The notes: generated from the sequence alone by a model not told the origin. Counted from the first letter of the stretch, positions 15,377 through 24,479 are shown. The stretch is DNA of 33,788 nucleotides from an uncultured Neomegalonema sp. (GCA_938034615.1 CALHLW010000147.1:1-33788); one strand, 5' to 3'. A program made the numbers and translations.

Positions 15377-16633
15377 TCACCGGCGTTCGATCACGGCTTC
15401 GCGGCGCAGCTTCCGCAGCAAGCTGGCAGAGTAGCGGCTAAGTTTGGAGGCGGTGAGTTGGCGGCGTGCGCTGTCTTCCTGCGATCCTGTCGGCTTCACG
15501 CTGCCGCTCTCGATCTTGTCGCAGAGAATGATGACATGAAACCCGTCATTCGAGCGGATCGGGTCGCTAATGCCGCCTACCGGCATCGTGATGACCGCGT
15601 TGCGCACAGGGCCGGGCATTTGCTCGGGGGTCAGCGTCCCGACATCGCCGGAGATCGGCAGGTATTCGCTTTTGAGTGCTTCAACGGACGCACAATCTGT
15701 CACGCGCGCCTTCGCGGCTTGCGCCTGCTGCAAGGCAGTGGATGCAACTGATGGCGCGGCATTGGGCGCGACCCCGACGACGAGCTGCGAGATGCGATAG
15801 CTGGCCGGAGTGACACTGCCGGGGCCGCGTGTGTCGCGGATTCCAATGATCACGACCTCGTTGCCATCCACAAAGGGGCGTGTCACCCGGTCCTTCGTCA
15901 TCGGCCCCACGATGCGTTGTGCGGTCGGTGACAGCGTGGATAACCCCACCCAGCCAAGATCGCCGCCCGATGTGGCGCTCAGGCCCGAACTGCGCTGGCG
16001 GGCCACATCCCCGAAAGTCGACCCTCCCCTGAGTTGCTGGAGGAGAGCGGTCCCGTCTGCCAGCACCGCCTGTTCGCCCCGTGCGTCGATGGGCAGGCGG
16101 ATTTCGGAGATCAGGTATTCCGGTTCGGTCGGGTTTGCCTGTGAGGTGCCCATCGCTTCGGACAGCTCATCATCCGAGATGCGGATGCGCGGCATATATG
16201 TGCGGGGAACCAGATCGCGCCATGCCACTTCGGCGGCGATTTGCTGGTCAAGATGCTTGTTGCTCACGCCTCGGGATTGAAAATACTGTCGCATCGTTGC
16301 CGGATCGCGGCCCTGACTGCGCGAGAGTTGCGCGAAGCCATCATCGATTTCCTGCTGCGTCGGATTGATCCCGGCCCTGCGCGCCGCCTGCAACCTGAGG
16401 ATATCGTTCACAAGCTGTTTGATGACATTCTCGCGGGAGAAGCTTGCACCACCCCCGGCGGCTTCGAGCAGCTTTCGACGCTGGTCGATGTCGTAGCCAG
16501 TGATGATCTCGTCATTGACGATGACGGCAGGAGAAAAGTCCTGTGCGGCGACGGGTTGAAGCGTTGCCCCGAGCAGAAGCGCGGCGAGCGAAGCGCCGAG
16601 AAGCGCACGGGTTCGGGTTTTCCGGGTCGTCAT
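15377..16633 (-). CDS. surA: periplasmic SurA-like peptidyl-prolyl isomerase/chaperone
   Basis: The product of 418 residues has a signal peptide (basic start, hydrophobic 10-24, cleavage after VAA near residue 30). It has the SurA N-domain (VIVNDEIITGYDIDQRR at about 37-53) followed by parvulin-type segments (SEIRLPI...GGSTFGDVARQRSSGLSATSGGDLGWV at about 175-237, and a later ITMPVGGISDPIRSNDGFHVIILCD). SurA escorts outer-membrane beta-barrels to the Bam complex. LptD is a known client, and lptD lies immediately upstream in the same operon. Only the first parvulin unit looks complete. The second retains the typical G-x-DGFH ending but is degenerate. Confidence 0.9.
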   Translation of the reverse strand: MTTRKTRTRALLGASLAALLLGATLQPVAAQDFSPAVIVNDEIITGYDIDQRRKLLEAAGGGASFSRENVIKQLVNDILRLQAARRAGINPTQQEIDDGFAQLSRSQGRDPATMRQYFQSRGVSNKHLDQQIAAEVAWRDLVPRTYMPRIRISDDELSEAMGTSQANPTEPEYLISEIRLPIDARGEQAVLADGTALLQQLRGGSTFGDVARQRSSGLSATSGGDLGWVGLSTLSPTAQRIVGPMTKDRVTRPFVDGNEVVIIGIRDTRGPGSVTPASYRISQLVVGVAPNAAPSVASTALQQAQAAKARVTDCASVEALKSEYLPISGDVGTLTPEQMPGPVRNAVITMPVGGISDPIRSNDGFHVIILCDKIESGSVKPTGSQEDSARRQLTASKLSRYSASLLRKLRREAVIERR

Positions 16634-16671
16634 CGTTCGCGCTCATCCGTTTCTATTGGCATCCGTATCGA

Positions 16672-18945
16672 TCATCCCCCCAAGCTCTTGAGACGGACCT
16701 GAAGGCCCAGGGATGTATCGGCGTTCGCGTCTCGATCATCGTTAAAGCGGCGTTTGACCGAGAGGTCAACGGCGCAACATTCGTTCTCGTACCGCACACC
16801 ACCTTCGGAGGAAACGAAACGCGAGTCCTCCAGATCCGCACGGCTGGAACCGTATACCGTCCATTCTTCGGACAGCTTGACCGCAGCGTCTGCGTAAATC
16901 TCCTCCCGGTCTTCGTCGAATCCCGCAAGGGGATCGGCTGCGAGGAAGAGATAACCGAGGCTGCCGCTGACCGGCCCATACTGGCCGCGCGCGTAAAGTT
17001 CATGGCGCTGAAAGTCCCTTTCATCCCCATCGATCCTGAACCGATGCGTAATGTCGAAATACGGCGGCAAGGTGAGGCGGAGTGCCCCGACATGGTCACT
17101 TAATTCTTCGCGCAGTCCCGAAGACGACGAAAATTCCTCATTGTCACGCACCCGGATGACGCGCCCATAGACCGCCTCAATGCCTAAACCGGACTCGCTC
17201 TCGAAATCATACCGGACGCCAACATTCGCGCGATGCCCGCTCTCAAAACGATCCTGACCCGGAAACCGGGAATCGAAGGAGAAGAGGCTTGTTTCGTCGA
17301 ATTCCGTATCGAGACTGTCCTCGTTCGGGATGTTGTCGTCATCGCTGGAATTCGGGGCGGCGATGAATTGCACGATCGGCTCGATCACATGGTTGCCGAG
17401 CGAATTCTGCGCGACCAGAGGATATCGCATATCGATTCCAAGCGCGCCGGTCGTGCGGATCTCAGTATTCTCGCTGAAGGTAGGGTCGTCCTCGATCAAA
17501 TAGAGGTCAGCTTGGATATCTGCAAAGGGCGTGATGAGGACGCCCGGATCGGTGATGAAAGGCCGTCGCCATTGTGCCCCTGTCCCGATGCGGTTGAAGT
17601 CACGCCCGTCTTGACGCTCTAACCTGACCGCATTGGCCTCGACGGTAAGCGTTCCGGCCCATGGATTTTCGACGATCCGATTGGAATACCGGAATTCCGG
17701 CAAAACCTGCGGGATGAGATCATCGTCTTCCTCGGGGCGGAAGCTCTGGAAATAGATGAGGTTGGTTTCGGTGAAGAGGCGGTCGGTCTGGCTGCCCACG
17801 AAGGCTCGGCTGGTGGTGCGGTCGTCGTCGGTGTACTCGTAGCGGCGCAGGAAGGTGTCGTCCGAAGCCAGATCGACATCAAATCCTGCATACCATTCGG
17901 GTGCGCCCAGCGCATCGAGGCGGAACAGGCCTTCGCCATTCAATGCGCCCCGGAATTCATCTCCATCTCCGAGTGTGTCGTTGATCGTGCCGGTGCCGAA
18001 CAAGCGATATTGCCCATGTTCTGTGCGTGCCCGGTATTCACCCTCCAGCAGCAAACCGTCGCGCGTCGTGATGTATGGCGTTACGGTCAGGTCTCGGTTC
18101 GGGGCGAGATTGAAGTAGTAGGGCGTCTTCGCCGTGAACCCGATGGTCTCGTTGCGCGAGAAACTTGGTGTCAGGAAGCCCGTGCGCCGCTCGACCGAGG
18201 GATCAGGATGGCGGAAATAGGGGAGGTAGAAGACGCTCACCCCCTCTACGTCGAAGGTTGCGTCCTGATAGATGATATCGCGGGTTAATTCGTCATGGAT
18301 CACTTTGTTGGCGCGTACCCGCCACAAGGGCGTCGGATCATCAACGCAAACATCGCAGGCGCTGTAGACAGCCTTCGAGAGCACGGTGTAGCGGCCATCG
18401 ACACGCTCTCCCGAAACGGCGGCCAGCTTGCCGCCCCCTTCGATCAGCAGGCGTGGCTGCGTAGTCGTGCCGTTGGTGAGGTCGGTGGCAAGTCTTGCAT
18501 CGTCGGCGAAAAGGAAATTGCCGTCGTCGTTGCGCAGGGCGACGGCCCCTTCGGCGGCAACCGTGCCGTTCGCCACGTCGTAGATCAGGGAGTCCGCCCC
18601 CAAGACACGCCCTCCGTAGAACGCTTCCGCATCGCCGATGGCGCGGGCTACGCGCCCTTCCGTGTCGTAGGTGACGGCATCGGCTTCGAGAATCAGTGGC
18701 GTCTCGGAGTCCACGGTCCCGAGACCGAAGGGATCGACGCGCACGGTGTCGCGGGTGACGGGGTTTTCGACCATTGACGCGGCCTGGGGCGTGGGGAAGG
18801 CGGAGCTGGAGTTGCCGAATCCGCTCGTGCTTTCGTCGAAGCCGGTAGTGCCGAAATCCTGCGCCCCAGCGGATAGGCCGGTCAGCAACGGGGCGACGGC
18901 GGCGCAACTAGCGAGAAAGTGGCGGATCGTGCGGTACGGGATCAT
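16672..18945 (-). CDS. lptD: LPS-assembly outer membrane protein LptD
   Basis: The start is set at the ATG at 18945 (757 residues) because it is followed by a clear signal peptide with cleavage near residue 28. It lies 2 nt after the lptG stop with a GGAG upstream. An N-terminal OstA/jellyroll domain (about 80-200, LILEADAVTYDTEGRVARAIGDA) receives LPS from LptA. The rest is the large beta-barrel (LPYFRHPDPSVERRTGFLTPSF near 245, many aromatic-ended strands). The mature protein has exactly four cysteines: C197 and C200 as CDVC, and C723/C724 as ECC near the C-terminus. In E. coli LptD two separated N-terminal cysteines pair with the C-terminal pair, so the spacing here differs. SurA, needed for its folding, is encoded next. 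Confidence 0.94.
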   Translation of the reverse strand: MIPYRTIRHFLASCAAVAPLLTGLSAGAQDFGTTGFDESTSGFGNSSSAFPTPQAASMVENPVTRDTVRVDPFGLGTVDSETPLILEADAVTYDTEGRVARAIGDAEAFYGGRVLGADSLIYDVANGTVAAEGAVALRNDDGNFLFADDARLATDLTNGTTTQPRLLIEGGGKLAAVSGERVDGRYTVLSKAVYSACDVCVDDPTPLWRVRANKVIHDELTRDIIYQDATFDVEGVSVFYLPYFRHPDPSVERRTGFLTPSFSRNETIGFTAKTPYYFNLAPNRDLTVTPYITTRDGLLLEGEYRARTEHGQYRLFGTGTINDTLGDGDEFRGALNGEGLFRLDALGAPEWYAGFDVDLASDDTFLRRYEYTDDDRTTSRAFVGSQTDRLFTETNLIYFQSFRPEEDDDLIPQVLPEFRYSNRIVENPWAGTLTVEANAVRLERQDGRDFNRIGTGAQWRRPFITDPGVLITPFADIQADLYLIEDDPTFSENTEIRTTGALGIDMRYPLVAQNSLGNHVIEPIVQFIAAPNSSDDDNIPNEDSLDTEFDETSLFSFDSRFPGQDRFESGHRANVGVRYDFESESGLGIEAVYGRVIRVRDNEEFSSSSGLREELSDHVGALRLTLPPYFDITHRFRIDGDERDFQRHELYARGQYGPVSGSLGYLFLAADPLAGFDEDREEIYADAAVKLSEEWTVYGSSRADLEDSRFVSSEGGVRYENECCAVDLSVKRRFNDDRDANADTSLGLQVRLKSLGG

Positions 18946-18947
18946 CG

Positions 18948-20048
18948 TCACGCTTCTCCAAAGTACAACGACAGGGCGACACCGAACAGACCGGCGGCGA
19001 TGACGGGTGCCCATGCCCCCATTTCCGGCGGGGCCGCCCCCGATGCGCCGAGTGCCATGCTTACATCACTGAGGAAGTAGAGCGCGAATCCGGCCAGAGA
19101 GCAAACAAGAGCGATCCATCCGAATTTCGCCGAGCGGGGAGGGCGGATGGCAAAAGCGGCTGCGATCAGGGTCATACCGGCCATAAAGAAAGGTAGAGCA
19201 ACCATGGCGTGCAGGTATGAGCGGTGCCGCCGGGCCGAGAAACCAGCCTTTTCCATCCCCTCGATGGCCGCCGGAAGCGCCCAGAAAGAAATCGATTCGG
19301 GGGCGGCAAAGCTGTTCTGGATTTCGGTGGCTGTCAGGCGGGTCGGAATCGTTGATCGTGCCGTCCGCACCGGGACGGGCGGTTCGGCATTGTACCCGTA
19401 CTGAACGCGGTAGGTCACGACGTTACTGAGCGCCCATTCACCATCCATAAGGACAGCCCGTCCCGCGTCGATACGTTCCAGCAGGGCGTCGCCCGCTCCG
19501 AACAGGAGGAACGTCGTCTCGCGCAATTCAGTCCCTTCGGCATTCGTGCGGGAGGCCCGGATGACTGTTTGTCCATCCTCGCGGCTTTCACGAAGCCAAA
19601 GCCCCTCTGAGGTGACGGAGAACAGGCTGCCATTTCCATCGAGATGTTTTGATTCGAGCCGTTCATAGGCATTCAGCGCGGTCGCGGCGAGCGGCCCGTA
19701 GACGGTGGTGGCGAAAAGACCGATTACGATGGCAGCGGCCATGCCCGCCCGTGTTGCGGCCCAATAGGTATATCCGGCGGCGCGGGCGGCGACCAACTCA
19801 CTTGATCGTGCGAGCTGCATATAGGCCCACATGCCGCTCAGCAGCATGACGAACGGCACCGTCTTCATCGAGATGCTCGGGGCGTGAAGCGCCGCCATGA
19901 CGACAAGAATGCTCGTGATGCCTTCGCGCCCGCTGCCTCGGCGCAGCAATTCGATTGTATCCATCATCGTGATGAGAATCAGGATCGTCACGAAAGTGAA
20001 GAGAAAGACAAACAGGACGCGCCCAAAAATATAACGGAACATGGTCAT
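18948..20048 (-). CDS. lptG: LPS export ABC transporter permease LptG
   Basis: This 366-residue protein has the LptF/LptG permease layout: three N-terminal membrane helices (about 5-30, 45-72, 98-120), a periplasmic beta-jellyroll (about 125-260, LWLRESREDGQTVIRASR) and three C-terminal helices. The segment SSELVAARAAGYTYWAATR is the cytoplasmic coupling helix that contacts LptB. With LptF and LptB it extracts LPS from the inner membrane. It overlaps the lptF stop by 4 nt. Assignment as G rather than F rests on gene order and the divergent N-terminus. Confidence 0.92.
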   Translation of the reverse strand: MTMFRYIFGRVLFVFLFTFVTILILITMMDTIELLRRGSGREGITSILVVMAALHAPSISMKTVPFVMLLSGMWAYMQLARSSELVAARAAGYTYWAATRAGMAAAIVIGLFATTVYGPLAATALNAYERLESKHLDGNGSLFSVTSEGLWLRESREDGQTVIRASRTNAEGTELRETTFLLFGAGDALLERIDAGRAVLMDGEWALSNVVTYRVQYGYNAEPPVPVRTARSTIPTRLTATEIQNSFAAPESISFWALPAAIEGMEKAGFSARRHRSYLHAMVALPFFMAGMTLIAAAFAIRPPRSAKFGWIALVCSLAGFALYFLSDVSMALGASGAAPPEMGAWAPVIAAGLFGVALSLYFGEA

Positions 20049-21172
20049 GCCAGCGCCTCATCTGACAATTCACTTGGAGGCAGGCCCGCTTCGCTGAACC
20101 GTCCGCGTGAGAGGAACCAAAGCGACAGGATGGTGGCGAGGACGGGCGGCACATACATGATCGGCCAAATATCCGCGTTTGACTTGACGATGTTTTGTAG
20201 GACGATTCCGGAAACCCGCACTCCGGTGCCGACGAAAGCCGCGATCACGATTCGCCAGAAATATCCCCGGCGGCTGAAATGTCCGCCCAGCATGACGGCG
20301 GCGGCGGCGAGGACGACGGCAATGCCGTAGAGCGGCGTGGTGAGGTGTTCATGCCCTTCGGAGGTGTAGCGTCCCCTCTGCCTTTCCGACAGATCCGCAT
20401 CCGCCCGAAGCAGTTCCCAGAAGAAAAACTCGCTTGGCTTGCGATTCCGGTTTTCCGGGTCGATCCCGAACGCGGAGAGGTCGTAGGTCAGTTTTTCGAA
20501 TTGCAGCAGGTTCAGGCTGCCGGTTGCCTTGTCGTGACGCTGGGCCATGCCGTCGAACATGACGAGGCGCGGGCCCTGGGCGGAATCGGTCAGCACGCCG
20601 CGTCGGGCGTGCATCGTGACAGCTTCGTCCGGGTCGCGGGCGTCGTGGACCAGCAGGCCGCGCATGTCCTCCGGCCCGTTTTGCTCCCGGATATAGACGG
20701 TAAGGCCGTCGCCCGGATGAATAAAGCGCCCGTCCTGGATCAGTCCGGCGGCGATATCGGCGCGGACTTCTGCCGTCCGGTCTCGCAAGACCTGCTGGCC
20801 GATGGGCATGAGGATGATGACCACGACCGTCAGGATCAACGAGACGAGAACACCGAAGATGATGATTGCGCGGATTGCGGACAGCCGCCCCTGTCCGGTC
20901 GCGTAAACCACGACCATCTCGGAATCCACAAGTGCCCGGTTCAGCGTGAAGATCACCGCCGCCAGTGCCGCCACGGGCAGGACGATGGACATCACCTGGG
21001 GCAGAAGCGGTACGGCGAAGTCGAAGAGGATGCTCGCCGACTGGCCGTTGTTCACAATCAAGTCGATCACGCGCAATGATTGCGCCAACCAGATCACGAA
21101 GGTCAGGATCAATGTGAAGAAGACGAAAGGCTGGACCGTCTGCTTCAGAAAATATCGGTCGATCAGCCGCAT
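20045..21172 (-). CDS. lptF: LPS export ABC transporter permease LptF
   Basis: The 375-residue first gene of the - strand operon opens with the LptF-type MRLIDRYFLKQTVQPF. The coupling-helix segment ALVDSEMVVVYATGQGRLSAIR (about 80-101) follows the second helix. A periplasmic domain spans about 130-265, and three C-terminal helices end the protein. It partners LptG in moving LPS onto the LptA bridge. The start lies about 150 bp from the divergent FMN riboswitch. The promoter of the whole lptF-to-cupin operon should be in 21173-21318, but I see no convincing -35/-10 pair there. Confidence 0.92.
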   Translation of the reverse strand: MRLIDRYFLKQTVQPFVFFTLILTFVIWLAQSLRVIDLIVNNGQSASILFDFAVPLLPQVMSIVLPVAALAAVIFTLNRALVDSEMVVVYATGQGRLSAIRAIIIFGVLVSLILTVVVIILMPIGQQVLRDRTAEVRADIAAGLIQDGRFIHPGDGLTVYIREQNGPEDMRGLLVHDARDPDEAVTMHARRGVLTDSAQGPRLVMFDGMAQRHDKATGSLNLLQFEKLTYDLSAFGIDPENRNRKPSEFFFWELLRADADLSERQRGRYTSEGHEHLTTPLYGIAVVLAAAAVMLGGHFSRRGYFWRIVIAAFVGTGVRVSGIVLQNIVKSNADIWPIMYVPPVLATILSLWFLSRGRFSEAGLPPSELSDEALA

Positions 21173-21318
21173 GATCCCGCCCGTTGTTACCGTGTCTCAG
21201 GGCTAAGGGTCGGGGGGGCAAAGGTCAATGAAGATGAAGCCCGTCGTCAGTCGCGCCTGAGCCATAGGTGTCAGCAGAATTCCTTGCATCGTGGGACGAT
21301 TCACGACATCACGCCGGT

Positions 21319-21456
21319 GTTCTCAGGGCGGGGTGAAATTCCCCACCGGCGGTATGCAGCCCTCGTGTTGCGAGCCCGCGAGCGCTTTCCGCGAGGAAGG
21401 GTCAGCAGATCAGGTGCGATGCCTGAGCCGACGGTCACAGTCCGGATGAGAGAGAA
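21319..21456 (+). promoter_or_regulatory. FMN riboswitch (RFN element)
   Basis: The aptamer core is nearly textbook. It opens with GTTCTCAGGGCGGGGTGAAA, followed by CCCCACCGGCGGTATGCAG, then AGCCCGCGAGCGC, then GGTCAGCAGATCAGGTGCGA, GCCTGAGCCGACGGTCACAG and TCCGGATGAGAGAGAAC. The outer P1 helix is GTTCTC (21319-21324) with GAGAAC (21451-21456). It binds FMN and would lower expression of the lumazine synthase gene 85 nt downstream when flavin is plentiful. Confidence 0.97.
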
Positions 21457-21467
21457 CGCGCGGTGGG

Positions 21468-21487
21468 CGGCATCTGCACGGATGCCG
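21468..21487 (+). promoter_or_regulatory. hairpin in the riboswitch expression platform
   Basis: CGGCATC (21468-21474) pairs with GATGCCG (21481-21487) around a 6-nt loop, starting 11 nt after the aptamer. The following sequence (GTCTTCGTTCGTG) has interrupted T residues, so it could be a weak terminator. Alternatively the switch may control translation, since an AAGGAG ribosome binding site (about 21530) precedes the ribH start. The sequence alone does not decide between these modes. Confidence 0.5.
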
Positions 21488-21541
21488 GTCTTCGTTCGTG
21501 ATCGCCTTGGGTGACGTGTCTGTCGCTGAAAGGAGATCACC

Positions 21542-21988
21542 ATGACACACGCCCGATACGCTTTTATCAAGGCCAACTGGCACGGCGATATCGTCGCCCG
21601 CGCTCTCGACGGATTCACCGAGCTGATCCCGCTCGACCGGGTCGATGTTTTCGATGTGCCCGGCGCATTCGAGATGCCGCTGTTGGCGCGTGATCTGGCG
21701 GTGACCGGGCGGTATGCCACGGTAACGGCGGCGGCGCTCGTCGTGGATGGCGGAATCTATCGGCATGATTTCGTGGCGCAGGCTGTGGTAGATGGCCTGA
21801 TGCGCGCGGGGTTGGACAGTGATGTGCCGGTCCTTTCGGTATCGCTGACCCCGCACCACTATCAGGAGACGGATCATCACACTGCGATCTTCCGGGCGCA
21901 TTTCGTCGAGAAAGGGCGCGAAGCGGCGCGGGCATCATTGATGATTGAGAAGACCCGCGCGCAGATTTTGGCTTCAGAGGCAGCCTGA
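21542..21988 (+). CDS. ribH: RibH2-type 6,7-dimethyl-8-ribityllumazine synthase
   Basis: This 148-residue protein condenses 5-amino-6-ribitylaminouracil with dihydroxybutanone phosphate in riboflavin synthesis. It begins FIKANWHGDIV and contains VDVFDVPGAFEMPL (38-51), the family core. Where the common RibH1 form has a GET-S-H-FDY segment, this protein has VVDGGIYRHDFVA (about 75-87), the signature of the second, RibH2 type known from Brucella and rhizobia. It stands alone behind an FMN riboswitch rather than in a ribD-ribE-ribB/A-ribH operon, the usual RibH2 arrangement. A second copy for bulk riboflavin synthesis is therefore expected elsewhere in the genome. Confidence 0.92.
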   Translation: MTHARYAFIKANWHGDIVARALDGFTELIPLDRVDVFDVPGAFEMPLLARDLAVTGRYATVTAAALVVDGGIYRHDFVAQAVVDGLMRAGLDSDVPVLSVSLTPHHYQETDHHTAIFRAHFVEKGREAARASLMIEKTRAQILASEAA

Positions 21989-22102
21989 TCCGCCCTGAAC
22001 ATTCGAAATGGCCGGATTACGACATCGCGATTGGCGCGTTTCGACAAGACGCCGGCAATCCGCATGGGAACCCTTGGCAGGACTTGCCTTGGGGAGCTTG
22101 CC

Positions 22103-23101
22103 ATGACCGATCATACCGATCCTGCACCGATGAGCCGGGAGTGGAATTATCACCCCGATCTCCCGCTGGCTGATAGTTCCGTTTTTCGCTGGCCTCCCAC
22201 ACCCGTTTTTCTCGCTCGCTGGGTCGCGCGGAACTGGCTGACCTTCAGCGAGCGGGTGACGATGGTGCTGCTGACTGTGTTTTGCTGGTGGGCTTTCTAT
22301 CCGCCCCTTGAGGTCTCGCAGAGCTTTGCCGTTGGCTGGATCTTGCAGGTCTGGGCCGTGAATATGGGGCTGGTGATCGCGGTTGCGGGCGGGCTGCACT
22401 GGTATTTCTACATGCGAAAGGGGCAGGGCCAGGCGCTGAAATTCGACCGCCGCGAGCAGACGACGGGCAATCGCCTGTGGAATTTTTCGGATCAGGTTCA
22501 TGACAATATGTTCTGGTCGCTGGGCAGTGGTGTCGCGCAACTGTCCGCGTTCCAATGCGTGACGATGTGGTTGATGGCGAATGGGTATGTGCCGAGCATC
22601 ACGTTCGCGTCGAACCCGATCTGGTTCGTGCTGGCGCTCGTGTTATTGCCGATCTGGTCGGCGTTTCATTTCTACTGGGTGCACCGCCTGCTGCACGTCC
22701 CGTTCCTCTATCGGCACGTCCATTCGCTGCATCACCGGAACGTCAATGTCGGGCCGTGGTCGGGGTTCTCGATGCATCCGGTGGAACATTTTCTCTACAT
22801 CTCGTCACTCTGCATCCACTGGGTCGTGGCGAGCCATCCCATCCATCTGATCTTCCACGTCATCTATCTCGGCCCCGGCGCGGCGATGACCCATACCGGC
22901 TATGAGGATTTGCTGGTGAAGGACAAACGGCGGCTGGCCTTGGGGACGTTCTATCACCAGCTTCATCATCGCTATTACGAGTGCAATTACGGCAATCAGG
23001 AAATGCCATGGGACCGCTGGTTCGGCACCTTCCACGATGGCAGCGACGAGGGCACGAAGGTTACGCGGGCGCGCAAAAAGCAGATGCACGCGAAGGGTTA
23101 A
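22103..23101 (+). CDS. sterol desaturase / fatty acid hydroxylase superfamily membrane protein
   Basis: The start at ATG 22103 (332 residues) has GGGGAG just upstream; the frame extends to a TTG at 22031, but without support. It is an integral membrane di-iron enzyme. Helices are near 52-68, 78-98, 143-160, 172-192 and 230-260. The histidine box is complete: HRLLH (194-198), HSLHH (207-211), MHPVEH (224-229) and HQLHH (285-289). Members hydroxylate or desaturate lipids such as fatty acids, sterols or carotenoids. The substrate here is unknown, and no carotenoid or hopanoid genes lie nearby. It is 114 nt downstream of ribH and convergent with pncB. Confidence 0.88.
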   Translation: MTDHTDPAPMSREWNYHPDLPLADSSVFRWPPTPVFLARWVARNWLTFSERVTMVLLTVFCWWAFYPPLEVSQSFAVGWILQVWAVNMGLVIAVAGGLHWYFYMRKGQGQALKFDRREQTTGNRLWNFSDQVHDNMFWSLGSGVAQLSAFQCVTMWLMANGYVPSITFASNPIWFVLALVLLPIWSAFHFYWVHRLLHVPFLYRHVHSLHHRNVNVGPWSGFSMHPVEHFLYISSLCIHWVVASHPIHLIFHVIYLGPGAAMTHTGYEDLLVKDKRRLALGTFYHQLHHRYYECNYGNQEMPWDRWFGTFHDGSDEGTKVTRARKKQMHAKG

Positions 23102-23106
23102 GTTCC

Positions 23107-23173
23107 TGTCATTCCCTCGAAAGCGGGAGTCTCTCACCGCTGCGAAAGATCCCCACTTGGAGCGGGGATGACA
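23107..23173. repeat. 67-bp composite palindrome between convergent genes
   Basis: The ends TGTCATTCCC (23107-23116) and GGGGATGACA (23164-23173) are inverted repeats matching at 9 of 10 positions. Two small hairpins lie inside: TCCC-TCGAAAG-CGGGA at the left and ATCCCC-ACTTGGAG-CGGGGAT at the right. It nearly fills the 85-bp gap between the sterol-desaturase-family gene and pncB. It could terminate both transcripts, although no T-run is present. The TGTCATTCCC end is shared with the element at 31488. Confidence 0.8.
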
Positions 23174-23186
23174 ACAAGGCGGGAGG

Positions 23187-24479
23187 TCACACCACCACGT
23201 CCGCCTCGTCCTGCTCTCCCACCCCGAAAACCTGCTTGTAGCGTTCGATCTGGTCTGCCGGTCCCATGGCTTTCTTCGGGTTGTCGGAAAGTTTGACGGT
23301 CGGCTTGCCATTGGCGGAGAGGGCCTTGCAGACGAGAGAGAAGGGTTCCAGCCCACCATCAGGCACCAAGCCTCTGAAATCGTTGGTCAGCAGCGTACCC
23401 CAGCCGAAGGCCAGCCCGACGCGCCCGTGGAAATGGGCGTGGAGTTCCTCGATCTTGTCCACGTCCAACCCGTCCGAGAAGATCATCAGTTTCTTCGTCG
23501 GATCTTGCCCGTGGGACCGCCACCACGCGATCATCCGTTCGCCGCAGGTGATCGGATCGCCGGAATCGACGCGGATGCCGGTCCATTCGGCCAGCCAGTC
23601 CGGCGCGCGTTCCAAGAATCCATCGGTGCCATAGGTGTCGGGCAGGATAATGAGCAGATTGCCGCCGTAGTCTTTCTGCCAGTCCTCGAACACGCGATAG
23701 GGGGCTGCGGCCAGCGCTTCGTCGTCTTCGGCGGTGGCGGCATAGACCATCGGCAGTTCATGGGCGTTGGTCCCGATGGCCTCGACCTCTCGGCGCAGGG
23801 CGATCAGGCAATTGGAAGTGCCGACGAATTTCTCGCCCATCCCCTCCATCATCGCCTGTACGCACCAATCCTGCCACAGGAAGCCATGGCGGCGGCGGGT
23901 GCCGAAATCGGCGATCCGTACTCCATCGAGTTTTTTGAGCCGCTGAATCTTGTCCCACACCCGCGTCATCGCCTGGGCGTAGAGAACCTGCAACTCGAAA
24001 CGGCCCATGCTTTTGAGGACCGAGCGCGAGTAGAGTTCCATGATGACGGCGAGGGCCGGGATTTCCCACATCGTCGCCTCGACCCATGATCCATCGAAGG
24101 TCAACTCGTATTGGTCGCCCTTGCGCTGCAAATCGTATTCGGGGAACTGGAACCCCTCCAGCCACGCCACGAAATCGGGCGAGAACATGAATCGCTCGCC
24201 ATAGAACATGTTGCCACGCAGCCATGTGGACTCGCCTCGCGACAGGCGCAGGGTGCGGATATGGTCGAGCTGTTCGCGCAGCTCTGCCTCGTCGATGATG
24301 TCGGCGAGGGGAACGGATTTCGTGCGGTTGATGAGGCTGAATGTCACATTCGTGTCACGGTGGCGGCGAAAGATGCTCTGCGCCATCAACAGCTTGTAAA
24401 AATCGGTGTCGATAACCGACCGGACGATCGGATCGATCTTCCAGTTATGGGAATAGACGCGGGCAGCGATGTCGGTCAT
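23187..24479 (-). CDS. pncB: nicotinate phosphoribosyltransferase
   Basis: This 430-residue enzyme makes nicotinate mononucleotide from nicotinate and PRPP, with ATP use, in the Preiss-Handler NAD salvage route. [11 protein letters not shown] (24-34) is the substrate loop. [10 protein letters not shown] (191-200) binds phosphoribosyl. GTSN (220-223) follows, and GTNAHELPM (236-244) contains His240, the residue expected to be autophosphorylated. IRVDSGDP and IFSDGLD near the C-terminus complete the PRPP site. Length and motifs are those of the proteobacterial PncB type. It lies 74 nt downstream of the DUF2339 gene on the same strand and may be cotranscribed. Confidence 0.96.
   Translation of the reverse strand: MTDIAARVYSHNWKIDPIVRSVIDTDFYKLLMAQSIFRRHRDTNVTFSLINRTKSVPLADIIDEAELREQLDHIRTLRLSRGESTWLRGNMFYGERFMFSPDFVAWLEGFQFPEYDLQRKGDQYELTFDGSWVEATMWEIPALAVIMELYSRSVLKSMGRFELQVLYAQAMTRVWDKIQRLKKLDGVRIADFGTRRRHGFLWQDWCVQAMMEGMGEKFVGTSNCLIALRREVEAIGTNAHELPMVYAATAEDDEALAAAPYRVFEDWQKDYGGNLLIILPDTYGTDGFLERAPDWLAEWTGIRVDSGDPITCGERMIAWWRSHGQDPTKKLMIFSDGLDVDKIEELHAHFHGRVGLAFGWGTLLTNDFRGLVPDGGLEPFSLVCKALSANGKPTVKLSDNPKKAMGPADQIERYKQVFGVGEQDEADVVV

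Noticed and set aside
14519-15751. 410-codon + strand frame opposite pdxA and surA
   Set aside because: It overlaps two well-supported - strand genes and shows no domain; an antisense shadow.
22031-22102. N-terminal extension of the sterol-desaturase-family protein to TTG 22031
   Set aside because: ATG 22103 has a GGGGAG ribosome binding site and the extra residues match nothing in the family.
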